This document shows positions 8,087 through 16,927 of a stretch of DNA of 64,000 nucleotides, in pieces. Made by a program: the position numbers and the translations under genes. Numbering within the stretch: position 1 is the stretch's first letter; each line of letters begins with the position of its first letter. The DNA comes from Sinorhizobium psoraleae (GTDB lineage: Bacteria; Pseudomonadota; Alphaproteobacteria; Rhizobiales; Rhizobiaceae), in contig NZ_JABEKV010000001.1 of NCBI RefSeq assembly GCF_013283645.1, positions 1,795,026 to 1,859,025 on the forward strand, in the 5' to 3' direction. The notes beneath the pieces are model-generated. The model did no database searches and was not told the DNA's origin. It saw nothing but the letters and a program-made list of their open reading frames with translations.

Positions 8087-8974
8087 ATGACCACCAAACG
8101 AAACGTTCTCGTTACCGGCGCGACCGGCCAGCAGGGAGGCGCCGTCGCGCAGGCACTGCTCGCCAGAGGACACCGCGTCAGGGCGTTGACGCGCAAGCCT
8201 GACAGCGATGCCGCGCGGCAGCTGGCGTCGGCGGGTGCGGATGTCGTGGCCGGCGATCTCGGCGATGCGGCCTCCATTGTGAGGGCCGCAGGCGGCGTCG
8301 ATACCATGTTCCTGATGGGCAACAGCTACGAGGCCGGGACGGAGGAGGAGACCCGCCAGGGGATCATTGCCGCCGATGCTGCGAAGGCTGCCGGCGTCGG
8401 GCACCTGATCTATTCATCCGTTGCCGATGCCGACAAGAAGACGGGCATCCCGCACTTCGAAAGCAAGTACCTCGTCGAGAAGCATGTCGCCTGGCTCGGC
8501 ATTCCCTACACGATCAGCGCGCCGGTCGCCTTCATGGAGAATATCGTCGCGCCGTGGTCGATCGGTGCGCTGCGCCAGGGCACGTATGCTTTTGCGCTAC
8601 CCGCCAAACGCGCCCTCCAGCTGGTAGCCCTGGCGGACATCGGGGCTTTCGTCGCCGCCCTGGTCGAGCGGCGCGATGATGTGTTCGGCAAGCGTTTCGA
8701 TATCGCCGGGGACGAGCTGTCCGGCGAGGAGCAGGCGAAAATCCTCTCGCAAGCCATCGGTCGCCCGATCGACTACCAGGAAATCCCGATCGCTGCGGCG
8801 CGCCAGCAGAGCGAGGACGCGGCGCTCATGTTCGAATGGTTTGACCGCGCCGGCTACGACGTCGATATCGCCGCCTTGCGCCGGGATTTTCCGGACGTCC
8901 GTTGGCACAGCTTTGCCGACTGGGCGCGCGCTTTCGACTGGAGTGTTCTTGACCGGACTCCGTCGGAAACCTGA
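8087..8974 (+). CDS. NmrA-like NAD(P)-binding protein
   Basis: The 295-residue protein has an N-terminal Rossmann fold with the NmrA/atypical-SDR nucleotide motif VLVTGATGQQGGAVAQ, the segment DVVAGDLGD, and HLIYSSVADAD in place of the catalytic YxxxK site, followed by YLVEKHVAWLG. Such proteins act as NAD(P)H-dependent reductases (quinone or isoflavone type) or redox sensors. AAAAGGAG precedes the ATG. It is transcribed away from the LysR gene ending at 7037, its probable regulator. The substrate cannot be read from sequence. Confidence 0.88.
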   Translation: MTTKRNVLVTGATGQQGGAVAQALLARGHRVRALTRKPDSDAARQLASAGADVVAGDLGDAASIVRAAGGVDTMFLMGNSYEAGTEEETRQGIIAADAAKAAGVGHLIYSSVADADKKTGIPHFESKYLVEKHVAWLGIPYTISAPVAFMENIVAPWSIGALRQGTYAFALPAKRALQLVALADIGAFVAALVERRDDVFGKRFDIAGDELSGEEQAKILSQAIGRPIDYQEIPIAAARQQSEDAALMFEWFDRAGYDVDIAALRRDFPDVRWHSFADWARAFDWSVLDRTPSET

Positions 8975-9371
8975 GTTCCTCTGCGGCGATCGTCATTCCC
9001 GTGCTCGTCAGAGAGAGTGCGATCGAACGTGAAAGTCCTCTGCGCCGTGGACGCGGCGCTGCTGGACTCCTGTGACAAGCACAGGAGTGAGGGGGAGGGG
9101 GTTGCTCGGTGCCTGCCAGCCAGCAAACCAGGTACGAGAAAGGCCGCGCAATGATGCGGCCGCCCGTCCCGCCCGTCATCCCTGTGCTTGTCACAGGGAC
9201 TCGGGGCCACGGCGCGTCGGCGCCGTGAATGACTCGGGTTTCGGGAAAGCGCAGGCGCGGGGGACTTGCTACCAGCGCGCCGGCGTTTCTTGCGCCCAAG
9301 GACTTGGGCGCGCTGGACTCCTGTGACAAGCACAGGAGTGAGGGGACCGCGCCAACTCATTCACTCCGTCG
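8975..9371. repeat. Intergenic region with family R repeats
   Basis: No gene was seen in this 397-bp convergent region. It carries two near-identical direct copies of CTGGACTCCTGTGACAAGCA followed by CAGGAGTGAGGG (about 9063-9093 and 9310-9342) and one inverted copy (about 9178-9230, CATCCCTGTGCTTGTCACAG followed by a GGCGCGTCGGCGCC palindrome). Each unit is a hairpin of TCCTGTG/CACAGGA. The same unit occurs at 11400-11607 and, degraded, near 17690 and 38465. Confidence 0.8.
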
Positions 9372-10211
9372 TCAGCCAAGAAGGTCCCGGATGGCGGCGG
9401 CGATTTCGGTCGCGTGGGTTTCCAGCGCGAAGTGGCCGGTGTCGAAGAACGTCACTTGTGCCTCCGGGATATCCCGCTTGAAGGCTTCGGCGCCGGGCGG
9501 CAGGAAGAAGGGGTCGTTGCGGCCCCAAGCGGCAAGGAAGCGCGGCTTGTGGGTGCGGAAATACTCCTGGAACACGGGATAGAGCGCGACATTGCTCTTG
9601 TAGTCGCCCATCAGGTCGAGCTGGACATCGGTCGCTCCGGGGCGGCCGAGGTAATGATCGTCGAGCGTGTAGCCGTCCGGCGAGACCTTCGCGGCGTCGG
9701 GCACGCCGTGCGTGTATTGAAAGCGCGTCATCTCCGGGCTCAGCATCATGCGAAGCGCCTGGCGATTGGCGTCCGACGGCTCCTGCCAGTAGGCGCGCAG
9801 CGGGTCCCAGCCGTCGCTCAGGCCCTCGGCATAGGCGTTGCCGTTCTGGGAGATGATCGCGGTGATCCGCTCCGGATGGCGGACGGCGAGACGAAATCCG
9901 GTCGGTGCCCCATAGTCGAAGACGTAGACGGCAAAGCGATCGAAGCCGACGAGCTCGGTGAAGCGCTCGATCGTCTCGGCGATCGAGTCGAAGCTGTTTA
10001 CCTTCGGATCGTCCGATTGGCCGAATCCCGGCAGGTCGGGCGCGATGATGTGGTAGCGGTCGGCAAGCAGCGGGATCAGGTCCCGGAACATGTGGCTCGA
10101 CGTCGGAAAGCCGTGCAGCAGCAGGAGCTTTTCAGCTCCGGCCAGGCCCGCCTCGCGGTAGAAGATCTTCAGTCCATCGACGTCGGTGCTTCGATAACGG
10201 ATGTCGGTCAT
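9372..10211 (-). CDS. Alpha/beta hydrolase, epoxide hydrolase/dehalogenase type
   Basis: The roughly 279-residue enzyme has the oxyanion-hole motif LLHGFPTSSHMFRD, the strand motif DLPGFGQSD, and a nucleophile elbow VFDYGAPTG. An aspartate replaces serine there, as in epoxide hydrolases and haloalkane dehalogenases rather than esterases. The catalytic histidine lies in FFDTGHFALETH near the C-terminus. Two adjacent ATGs (10214, 10211) follow AGGAG; the second has better spacing. A longer upstream frame is not family-like. It is divergent from the LysR gene at 10344, its likely regulator. The substrate is unknown. Confidence 0.9.
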   Translation of the reverse strand: MTDIRYRSTDVDGLKIFYREAGLAGAEKLLLLHGFPTSSHMFRDLIPLLADRYHIIAPDLPGFGQSDDPKVNSFDSIAETIERFTELVGFDRFAVYVFDYGAPTGFRLAVRHPERITAIISQNGNAYAEGLSDGWDPLRAYWQEPSDANRQALRMMLSPEMTRFQYTHGVPDAAKVSPDGYTLDDHYLGRPGATDVQLDLMGDYKSNVALYPVFQEYFRTHKPRFLAAWGRNDPFFLPPGAEAFKRDIPEAQVTFFDTGHFALETHATEIAAAIRDLLG

Positions 10212-10343
10212 CATGCTTCTCCTGGATGGCTGCCGCCGGATTGCCCGGCGCCGTCGAGTTTCGATGGAGGCAAGATATAATCTTCCGTCATCCGCCATAA
10301 TCGGCTACTTGCAAGAGATACTATTTTACTGGGTGAGATAATC

Positions 10344-11258
10344 GTGGACCGTTTCGAAGCCATGTCGATCCTCGTTGCGGCGGTGGAGGCGGGCAGTCTC
10401 ACCGGCGCCGGCCGGCGGCTGAACATGCCGCTGCCGACCGTCAGCCGAAAGCTCGCCGAACTGGAGGATCACCTCGGAACCCGGCTTCTCACGCGCACGA
10501 CGCGCAAGCTGACGCTGACCGATGCCGGCAACGACTACTTCCACTCCTGCAAGCGCATCCTAGAGGAGGTGGGCGATGCCGAGCGAAAGGCAGCGGGCGA
10601 GCAGAGCGCACCGAAGGGCGAGCTGGTGGTGACGGCGCCGATCGTCTTCGGCCGGCTGCATGTCCTGCCGATCGTCAGCGCGTTTCTCTCGATCTATCCG
10701 GATATCAATGTCCGGATGCTGCTTTCCGACCGCAACGTGCATCTGCTCGAAGACGATATCGATCTTGCCGTCCGCATCGGCCCGCTGCCCGACAGCTCGA
10801 TGGTGGCGAAGCGTGTCGGTTCCGTGCGCCGCGTGGTTTGCGGAAGCCCCGGCTGTTTCGAGCGGCACGGGATTCCCGCAAGCCCGGCCGACCTTAAGCG
10901 CCTGCCATGCGTCACCTTCGACATGATGGCGTTGCCGAACGCATGGGCCTTCGGCAAAAGTCCGAACGCCCGGGAACTCAGCGTGGAGATCCGTCCGCGC
11001 CTCTGCGTCAACACCGCGGAGGCGGCGGTGGACGCCGCTATCGCCGGGATCGGCGTAACCCGCGTCCTCTCCTACCAGGCGGCCCGCGCGGTGAAAGAGG
11101 GCTTGCTGCAGGTGGTTTTGCAGGACTTCGAACCGTCACCGCTGCCGGTCTATATCCTCCATCAGGGTCAGGGCGAATTGCCGTTCAAGATGCGCCGCTT
11201 CCTCGACTTTGCCGCGCCGCGCTTGCGCGAGCGGCTGGAGGAAGCGGCGCTGTCGTGA
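10344..11258 (+). CDS. LysR-family transcriptional regulator (GTG start)
   Basis: The 304-residue regulator opens with MDRFEAMSILVAAVEAGSL, the wing LLTRTTRKLTLTDAG, and a LysR effector-binding domain (about 90-295). The start codon is GTG at 10344, fixed by the family's MDRFEAM N-terminus. It belongs to the RTTR group common in rhizobia. It lies divergent to the alpha/beta hydrolase (start 10211) with about 130 bp between, so regulation of the hydrolase is the simplest reading. Confidence 0.9.
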   Translation: MDRFEAMSILVAAVEAGSLTGAGRRLNMPLPTVSRKLAELEDHLGTRLLTRTTRKLTLTDAGNDYFHSCKRILEEVGDAERKAAGEQSAPKGELVVTAPIVFGRLHVLPIVSAFLSIYPDINVRMLLSDRNVHLLEDDIDLAVRIGPLPDSSMVAKRVGSVRRVVCGSPGCFERHGIPASPADLKRLPCVTFDMMALPNAWAFGKSPNARELSVEIRPRLCVNTAEAAVDAAIAGIGVTRVLSYQAARAVKEGLLQVVLQDFEPSPLPVYILHQGQGELPFKMRRFLDFAAPRLRERLEEAALS

Positions 11259-11717
11259 TGCGGGGGCGGCAGGGGCGCGTCGAGCAGCATTTGCAGTGCC
11301 CAGCCACCGCTCGACCTGCGCTCCGCACGCCGACATGACGATAGGCGCGATATCGCAGACGCGGCGGCGCGAAGGCCTGACGCGGTAAGCCTCTCTCGAC
11401 CCTCATTCCTGTGCTTGTCACAGTTGCCAGCAGCGCCGCGTCGGCGGCGCTGAGGACTCCGCCGGAGCGCTTCGTACGTAAGCTCGGGTCCTTCGCCGGA
11501 CAGTCGCCCGGTTCGCAGCTCTTCCTCCACGTCTCAAGCGCTGAAAACACGTTATTCACAGCGCCGACGCGCCGTGGCTGGATCCTGTGACGGGCACAGG
11601 AATGAGGGAGGGTGGGGTCCGGCACAGGAACAGGCGGGGATACAGCGTCCGCTGCGCGTCCGATAAGACGCACGGCGCTGTAGAGCGAACCCAAACTTTC
11701 CAGCCGTAATCGAAGCC
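11259..11717. repeat. Intergenic region with family R and partial family P repeats
   Basis: No convincing gene lies in this 459-bp region. It holds an inverted family R unit at about 11400-11460 (CCTCATTCCTGTGCTTGTCA, followed by a GCGCCGCGTCGGCGGCGC palindrome), a direct unit at about 11571-11607, and a partial family P hairpin at about 11655-11685 (GCGCGTCCGATAAGACGCAC then GGCGCTGTAG). Confidence 0.7.
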
Positions 11718-12260
11718 TCAAGCTTGGGCCTTTTGAATCCACTCTGCAATTCTGGCCGCCGCGTCTGTCGGGGACAAACGCGTCACGTCGAGCTTCAGCA
11801 AGTTCGTCTCGTCGATACCTGCGAGGACTTTGCCATGTGCGTGGTTTCTCCTCGCCATTTCGGCATCGCGTGGCTTCCTCTTCGCAATTCGTCCGGCTGC
11901 CTCGATACGGCGAATATTCTCTTCAAGATCGCAGTGTATATGCACGACGAACAACGGACCCCGCTCGCGACCAAGGCGCACGATCCGTTGCCACTCCGCG
12001 TCGCCCCAATCGCTGCTTCCGGCAAGAACCGTCGTTAGCACGACCGGAATTTCGGTCGGGAGTTCCAGAATCAGGTCATGCGCGATTGCTTCGATCTTCT
12101 CGACCGTTTCGATGAACTCCGGCGATTTGAACTCCGCCAATGCGAAGGCGACGTTGTAGACACTATGGATATCCAGCAGGCGGCCCGAAATCTTCGATAT
12201 GAGTTCTTGACCGATCGTGAGCTTCCCCACTCCGGGATAGCCGTTGAGGACAACGATCAC
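11718..12260 (-). CDS. P-loop kinase-like AAA protein
   Basis: The 180-residue protein opens with MIVVLNGYPGVGKLTIGQ, a Walker A motif, and continues as a small nucleoside/shikimate-kinase-like fold with a phosphate-lid region rich in arginine (RIEAAGRIAKRKPRDAEMARR). Family members are small-molecule kinases often annotated as AAA proteins; some modify antibiotics. The start is GTG at 12260, behind AAGGAG with 7-base spacing. It shares its upstream region with a fragment of a family P repeat (12277-12291). The substrate is unknown. Confidence 0.82.
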   Translation of the reverse strand: MIVVLNGYPGVGKLTIGQELISKISGRLLDIHSVYNVAFALAEFKSPEFIETVEKIEAIAHDLILELPTEIPVVLTTVLAGSSDWGDAEWQRIVRLGRERGPLFVVHIHCDLEENIRRIEAAGRIAKRKPRDAEMARRNHAHGKVLAGIDETNLLKLDVTRLSPTDAAARIAEWIQKAQA

Positions 12261-12295
12261 CGATTGCTCCTTCTACAGCGCCGCGCGTCAGGTTC

Positions 12296-13339
12296 CTACT
12301 CGAAGAACACAAGGCTCGCGGGCGAGGGCGGCAGCGGTTTTGTGGTGGCGTCGGCAAAGCCGGCGCGGCGGGCCATCTCGGCAAGTTCCCTCTCGGTATA
12401 GGCCTCGCCCCTTGGGGTGGTGGCGAGCATTTCCCAGGCGAAGGAGGCCGGGAAGGGCGGCGAGACGCGATCCTCGTTCGGCACGAATTCCACCCCGACG
12501 ACCCGGCCGCCGGGGGCGAGCGTGTTCCTGCATTTCTTGAGAAGCCCGGCGCAGGTTTCGATGTCGAAGTGATGCAGGAAGTTCGGCAGCAGGATGAGAT
12601 CGTAGTCGCTGCCCCAGTCGACCTCGAAGGCGCTGCCGGGAATGGTGCGGTAGCGCCCGCCGACGCCGAATTGCCTGGCGTTCTGGCTCGCAAGTTCCAG
12701 GACGGCCGCCCAGTCGACGGCGACGATCTCTGCCTCGGGAAAGGTTTTCGCGATCTCGAGACCGAAAAGCCCGTGGCCGGCGGCGATGTCGAGCACCTTT
12801 CTCGGCTTTCTCGGCCATTCGGCCATCTCCGCTGCAAGCGCCATGGCGCTCGGCGCGACGAGCGGGCCGACGGCGCGGGCGAATTTCACCCAGACCGGAT
12901 TGTCGGCCGAGATATTCGCGAGCCCGAGGGCGCCGCCGTTGCGCACGCAGGCCGCCGGATCGTCGAGGTGCAGCGAAAGCATCTCCGGTGCGGCAACGAA
13001 TTCGATGGCTCCGCCGATATAGGCCGGCGAGTGGCGGACGAGGAAGGTGCGGCTCGATGGGGTCAGCCGATAGGTGTCAGCCTCCTTGATGAGAAAGCCG
13101 TTGACGACGAGATAGTCACAAAGCACGCGCACGCCGCGCTCGGAGGCCTTCGCCGCCGCTGCGAGCGAGGCCGCCGTGCCGCCGTCGCCGATCAGGGTGA
13201 AAAGATCGAGTTCGATCGCCGCCTTCATCGCGGCCGTCTTCCGGCACGCAAACATCACGTCCACAGCGAGATCGGGCGAGACTTCGCTGATGTCTGGGCC
13301 CATGTCTGTGCCCATGTCCGTTTCTACCGTCGATGCCAT
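12296..13339 (-). CDS. SAM-dependent O-methyltransferase
   Basis: The 347-residue enzyme has an N-terminal dimerisation winged helix (about 25-105), then a class I methyltransferase domain with motif I VLDIAAGHGLFGLEIAK, the acidic loop VAVDWA, and the catalytic-region histidines LLPNFLHHFD, followed by APGGRVVGVEF. This matches acetylserotonin/hydroxyneurosporene-type O-methyltransferases (Methyltransf_2). The ATG at 13339 has GGGGGAG upstream. The N-terminus contains an MGTDMGPD repeat. The acceptor is unknown. Confidence 0.9.
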   Translation of the reverse strand: MASTVETDMGTDMGPDISEVSPDLAVDVMFACRKTAAMKAAIELDLFTLIGDGGTAASLAAAAKASERGVRVLCDYLVVNGFLIKEADTYRLTPSSRTFLVRHSPAYIGGAIEFVAAPEMLSLHLDDPAACVRNGGALGLANISADNPVWVKFARAVGPLVAPSAMALAAEMAEWPRKPRKVLDIAAGHGLFGLEIAKTFPEAEIVAVDWAAVLELASQNARQFGVGGRYRTIPGSAFEVDWGSDYDLILLPNFLHHFDIETCAGLLKKCRNTLAPGGRVVGVEFVPNEDRVSPPFPASFAWEMLATTPRGEAYTERELAEMARRAGFADATTKPLPPSPASLVFFE

Positions 13340-13680
13340 TGAGTTCTCCCCCTCGAGTTCGCGACCTGCAAGGCATCGACTCCAGATTGGCGAAGCCAAA
13401 CCGCAGGTCGTAAAGCGATTGCTACAATACACCGGGCGGCCGCGGCGTCGAAGGAAAAAGCCTCGGCATCGCAGAAGTGCCGGCGCGTCACACTCGATAC
13501 TGCTAGTGGTGAAGATCCGACGCTTGGTACCCGCCACAGGCTCCCGCCTGGGGCGGAGAGCCGTAGTCCAAACGCAGATGCCGTACGGCAGCCTCGCGCC
13601 AAACAGTAGCCATTCCATGACGGCAACGACGCTTCGCCTCTTTGAAGCCGCCGTTGCCGTACTTCAGCGCGTCGCCTCTC
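13340..13680. other. Intergenic region, nothing recognised
   Basis: No supported gene in these 341 bases. The methyltransferase frame stays open upstream but lacks family resemblance and codon bias, so I do not extend the gene into it. Confidence 0.5.
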
Positions 13681-14103
13681 TTATGAGGTCATCAAGTCGA
13701 TGACCCGCATGATCGCCACCGCACTGCTCGAGTTCTGGGTGCCTTCTGTCGTGTCGGCATTAGCGCAGGTCCAAACATCACCCTTCTTGACCGTGAATTT
13801 TTTCCCATTCTGAACAACCGAAAGTTCCCCCTCAGTCATGTGGCAAAGCATATCGTTCTTCATCACGTTGTCCGGCGTCTTCGCACCGGCTTGGATAACG
13901 ACATCACGCAGCTTGACCATTTTGTAAGCTGGTATGACCGAAGCCCTCTCACCAAGCGCGACAACTCTGACACCCGGACCAACCTCCTCACCCTCATCTG
14001 GGCCATAGGTCTGGGCGGCCGCTGGCGTTGGCCAAGCGATCAAAGGTGTGGCGGCCATTGTAAGACCGAGTACGAGTGTGGATCTACGATTGACGGCTTC
14101 CAT
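13681..14103 (-). CDS. Exported cupin-like protein
   Basis: The 140-residue product has a signal peptide (about 5-30, ending TPAAAQTY) and a single cupin-like barrel with segments VKLRDVVIQAG, MCHMTEGELSVVQNGKKFTVKKGDVWTC. One of the usual cupin metal histidines is not obvious, so it may be a non-enzymatic or binding protein. ATG 14103 follows GGGAGGAA, and is preferred over an in-frame ATG at 14178. It resembles small exported cupins common in rhizobia; the role is unknown. Confidence 0.75.
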   Translation of the reverse strand: MEAVNRRSTLVLGLTMAATPLIAWPTPAAAQTYGPDEGEEVGPGVRVVALGERASVIPAYKMVKLRDVVIQAGAKTPDNVMKNDMLCHMTEGELSVVQNGKKFTVKKGDVWTCANADTTEGTQNSSSAVAIMRVIDLMTS

Positions 14104-14236
14104 TGCTTCCTCCCTAGCCAATTCGTTCTGAAAAAGTGGGAAACCAATGAGTTTTGAGCCGCTGCCACCAAGAGTCAACGGCCATTCCCATCTGGCCTGT
14201 CTCGTCGCGCTCGTGGTCCGCGAGAGGCTCCATCAG

Positions 14237-14342
14237 TACAGCGCCGCGCATCTTATCAGACGCGCAAAACTCGCTGTGGCACTTTGATTTGCGGCATGTT
14301 TTGGTCCTTTAATCGGCTACGATTAAAGGAAACAGGCAGTAG
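14237..14342. repeat. Palindromic mosaic repeat, family P (copy 2)
   Basis: Direct family P element: TACAGCGCCGCGCATCTTAT, then GACGCGC...CTCGCTGT, then the palindrome CCTTTAATCGGCTACGATTA. It lies between the cupin and cyclase genes; the rest of the gap (14104-14445) holds no gene. Confidence 0.85.
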
Positions 14343-14445
14343 GTCAGCGAACGTGTCCAAGCGATATTCTTGACGCACGTTCAAAGACAAAGATCGGTGC
14401 CGACATCGGCAATGTCGTAGCGCGAGACTGCCGTACAGGTTGCGC

Positions 14446-15570
14446 TCAGCCCGGGCTGCCCCGGCGCAGGACCCATAGGAGGGCGGCGGCGATGGCGAGG
14501 CCGAGGAGTGGCCAGACGGCCCAGAAGGTTCTGTCGAAGGTGAGGAGGTTGACGGCGACGACGATGAGGGCGGCGATGGCAAGCAGGCCGCGGGTGCGGT
14601 CAATGTCCTTTCTTCGGCGCAGCCAGAGGAGGGCGTAGAAGATCGATAGGCCGAGTAGCGGCCAGACGGCCCAGAGAACACCGTCCCAGGTGAGGAGGTT
14701 TATCGCGACGATTGCAGCGACGATCACGGCGATGACGCCGAATTTGCGGTTGCTGAGCGCTGCGGGAGAAGGGGGCGCTTGCGGCCGCGTAGCTTCCGGG
14801 GCGGGTTGCTGGTCCCGGTTTCCGGGTGAACGGCCGGCGGGCTCGCCTGCCAGCGTGTCTTCTGTGGCGCTCGCCCGCCCGGCGGGCGCCTGCGGCTGCA
14901 CCGTCCCGGGCGCGGATTGCCGGCCCCAGCTGCCGGAACCGCGGGCGGGCTCCGCCGTTGCTGCTCCGTCCTGCCGGGAGCCGTCTTGCCGAACGCTGCT
15001 AGTCCCGAAACCGCTCTCCCGGCCAAGGGCCTCCCGTGCGCCATCCCCGGCGCCGATCCTGACGGCATAGCTCGGGACGCCGCCCTCGATGTTCTTCACC
15101 TCGAGCTGGCCGAGGAAATCGAAGCCGACGGCGACCTTGTTGCGCACCTGGTCGTAGACGGTGTTGGAGATGACGATGCCGCCGGCCGGCGCAGTCGCCT
15201 GCAGGCGGGCGGCGATGTTGACGCCGTCGCCATAGAGGTCGTCGCCCTCGGCGATGACGTCGCCGAGATTGATGCCGATGCGAAAGAGCATCCGCGTCTC
15301 GCTGGGGCGCTCGGCGTTGAGGCCCGCAAGCTCGTTCTGGACGTCGACGGCGGCGCGCACCGCCTCGACCACGCTCGGAAATTCGGCGATCAGCCCGTCG
15401 CCCCAGGTGTTGACGACGCGGCCGTCATGCGCCTCGATCAGCCGCGCCATGGCGTCGCGGTAGCGCTTCAGCGTCGCGAGCGTGCCTTCCTCGTCCGCCC
15501 CCATCAGGCGCGAATAATCCTGCACGTCGGCGGAGAAGATCGTCGTCAGCTTGCGGCGGATTTCGGACAT
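14446..15570 (-). CDS. Class III adenylate/guanylate cyclase with C-terminal membrane domain
   Basis: The 374-residue protein starts with a class III cyclase domain (about 1-165): IFSADVQDYSRLMGADEEGT with the metal aspartate, NTWGDGLIAEF, and LYGDGVNIAARLQ. A Pro/Gly/Ser-rich linker follows (about 180-275), then two tandem hairpins of transmembrane helices, each repeating the pattern NLLTWD...WAVWPLLGL and ending in arginine-rich loops. Such proteins make cAMP and are numerous in rhizobia. ATG 15570 gives the usual MSEIRRKL N-terminus. The C-terminal membrane repeat is unusual because most rhizobial class III cyclases carry TPR or sensor domains. Confidence 0.88.
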   Translation of the reverse strand: MSEIRRKLTTIFSADVQDYSRLMGADEEGTLATLKRYRDAMARLIEAHDGRVVNTWGDGLIAEFPSVVEAVRAAVDVQNELAGLNAERPSETRMLFRIGINLGDVIAEGDDLYGDGVNIAARLQATAPAGGIVISNTVYDQVRNKVAVGFDFLGQLEVKNIEGGVPSYAVRIGAGDGAREALGRESGFGTSSVRQDGSRQDGAATAEPARGSGSWGRQSAPGTVQPQAPAGRASATEDTLAGEPAGRSPGNRDQQPAPEATRPQAPPSPAALSNRKFGVIAVIVAAIVAINLLTWDGVLWAVWPLLGLSIFYALLWLRRRKDIDRTRGLLAIAALIVVAVNLLTFDRTFWAVWPLLGLAIAAALLWVLRRGSPG

Positions 15571-15676
15571 GATGGTTCGTCCTTGCTTCGGTTCCGCCGG
15601 GTGGCAGACGAAAGAGCGGCGGGGCGCTTGCGCACGACGGGGCCGTGCCACCTTGGATTGCGCGCAAGCCTGACCT

Positions 15677-15850
15677 TACTGCATGTTTGCTTGAATCGAA
15701 GCCGATTCAAGAGCGGCAGGTCAAAAGTGCTACCGTGAGCTTTGTGCGCCTGTAAAGATACACGGCGCTGTAGATCGATTCCGTGGGAAAGGCACTGCTG
15801 CCTGATTTTGCCCTTAAATCGATTCCGATTTGAGGCATCATGCGGCAGCA
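15677..15850. repeat. Palindromic mosaic repeat, family P (inverted, compound)
   Basis: A compound inverted family P element: the TACTGCATGTTTGCTTGAAT/GATTCAAG palindrome, an AAAGTGCTAC segment, a GGCGCTGTAG end, then a second palindrome (CTTAAATCGATTCCGATTTGAG) between TGCTGCCTG and ATGCGGCAG. The second part runs to within 20 bp of the start codon at 15868, so the repeat lies in that gene's leader. Confidence 0.75.
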
Positions 15851-15867
15851 CAGACGAGGTCAAGGCC

Positions 15868-16083
15868 ATGCACAAGTTCACAGTCACCGTCACGGAAGAG
15901 TTCGAGGCCGACACTGCCGAAGAGGCCGCCTTGCTCATGTATCAGCAACTGACCAAAGAGCCGGCCCCTCTGAATTATTCGGTCGCGGACGAGACGAAGA
16001 TTGCGACCGATCTGACGCTGGACAGGGAAAAGGCAGATGAGTTTGCCAGTGTCGATCACACGGCAGATCCCGGCAACTGGTAG
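15868..16083 (+). CDS. Small conserved hypothetical protein (71 residues)
   Basis: The acidic product begins MHKFTVTVTEEFEADTAEEA and looks like a single small alpha/beta fold without signal or membrane segment. I recognise the type from rhizobial genomes but no function. The ATG at 15868 follows AAGG; upstream in-frame sequence is repeat DNA. It ends 21 bp before the nucleotidyltransferase-like gene at 16105, so the two may be co-transcribed. Confidence 0.7.
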   Translation: MHKFTVTVTEEFEADTAEEAALLMYQQLTKEPAPLNYSVADETKIATDLTLDREKADEFASVDHTADPGNW

Positions 16084-16104
16084 CTCGCGGCGAGAACTGT
16101 GACG

Positions 16105-16875
16105 ATGCATGAAGCGTCCAGTGTTCCCTTCGAGGCGCGGCAGGCGCTGCCGGTCATCCGGCACGCTTTCGGAGATTCGCTGGTGGCTGCGTATCTCCAT
16201 GGCTCGTCGGTCTCGGGAGGGCTGCGCCCGGACAGCGACGTGGACGTGCTCGTTGTCATCGACCGGCCGACGACGCATGCGGTGCGCGCTGAACTCGTAA
16301 CAGAGCTGATGAAGATCTCGGGGCGTCCCGGCGACAACGTCTCCCGCCCGCTTGAGCTGATTGTCTTCCACCGCGCCGACCTCAAGGCAGCGGTCTATCC
16401 GGCGCGCGGCGAGTTTGTCTACGGCGAATGGCTGCGCGAGGCTTTCGAGGCAGGGGAGGTGCCGGCGCCGGTATCCGATCCCGAATTTACGCTGTTGCTG
16501 GCACAAGCCCGGCACGAAGCCCGGTCCCTCATCGGCCCCGATCCGGCGGAACTCCTGCCGATCATTCCGGAAACGGACATACGCCGCGCCATTGGCGACG
16601 CGCTTCCGGCGCTCATCTCTTCGCTCGAGGGGGACGAACGCAATGTCCTTCTGACGCTCGCACGCATGTGGAGGACCTTGGCGACCGGGCAGTTCGTGCC
16701 GAAGGACGTGGCGGCCGAATGGGCCATGTCTCGCTTGCCTGCCGAGTCGGCAACGCTGGTCGCCCATGCCCGGGAGGCGTATCTCGGCGCAACGCGGGAT
16801 GATTGGCGGCCTCGCCGGCAGGAAGCCCGGCGCGTGGCCGGCGACCTCAGCGCCCGGGTGGTTGCGATGCTGTGA
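16105..16875 (+). CDS. Aminoglycoside nucleotidyltransferase-like protein
   Basis: The 256-residue protein has the nucleotidyltransferase motif LHGSSVSGGLRPDSDVDVLV with both metal aspartates, then ELIVFHRADL, and a C-terminal helical domain with RNVLLTLARMWRTLATGQ and KDVAAEWAMSRLP. This is the layout of AadA/ANT(3'')- and ANT(9)-type adenylyltransferases, which inactivate streptomycin/spectinomycin by adenylylation. Chromosomal relatives in soil bacteria may have other substrates, so resistance is possible but inferred. Start ATG 16105 is chosen over a GTG at 16099. No resistance-transposon features flank it. Confidence 0.88.
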   Translation: MHEASSVPFEARQALPVIRHAFGDSLVAAYLHGSSVSGGLRPDSDVDVLVVIDRPTTHAVRAELVTELMKISGRPGDNVSRPLELIVFHRADLKAAVYPARGEFVYGEWLREAFEAGEVPAPVSDPEFTLLLAQARHEARSLIGPDPAELLPIIPETDIRRAIGDALPALISSLEGDERNVLLTLARMWRTLATGQFVPKDVAAEWAMSRLPAESATLVAHAREAYLGATRDDWRPRRQEARRVAGDLSARVVAML

Positions 16876-16927
16876 CGGGCCCGCCGGTGGCGCTTCCGAC
16901 AAACGCGACGCTCGTGGGGGAGCGGGC

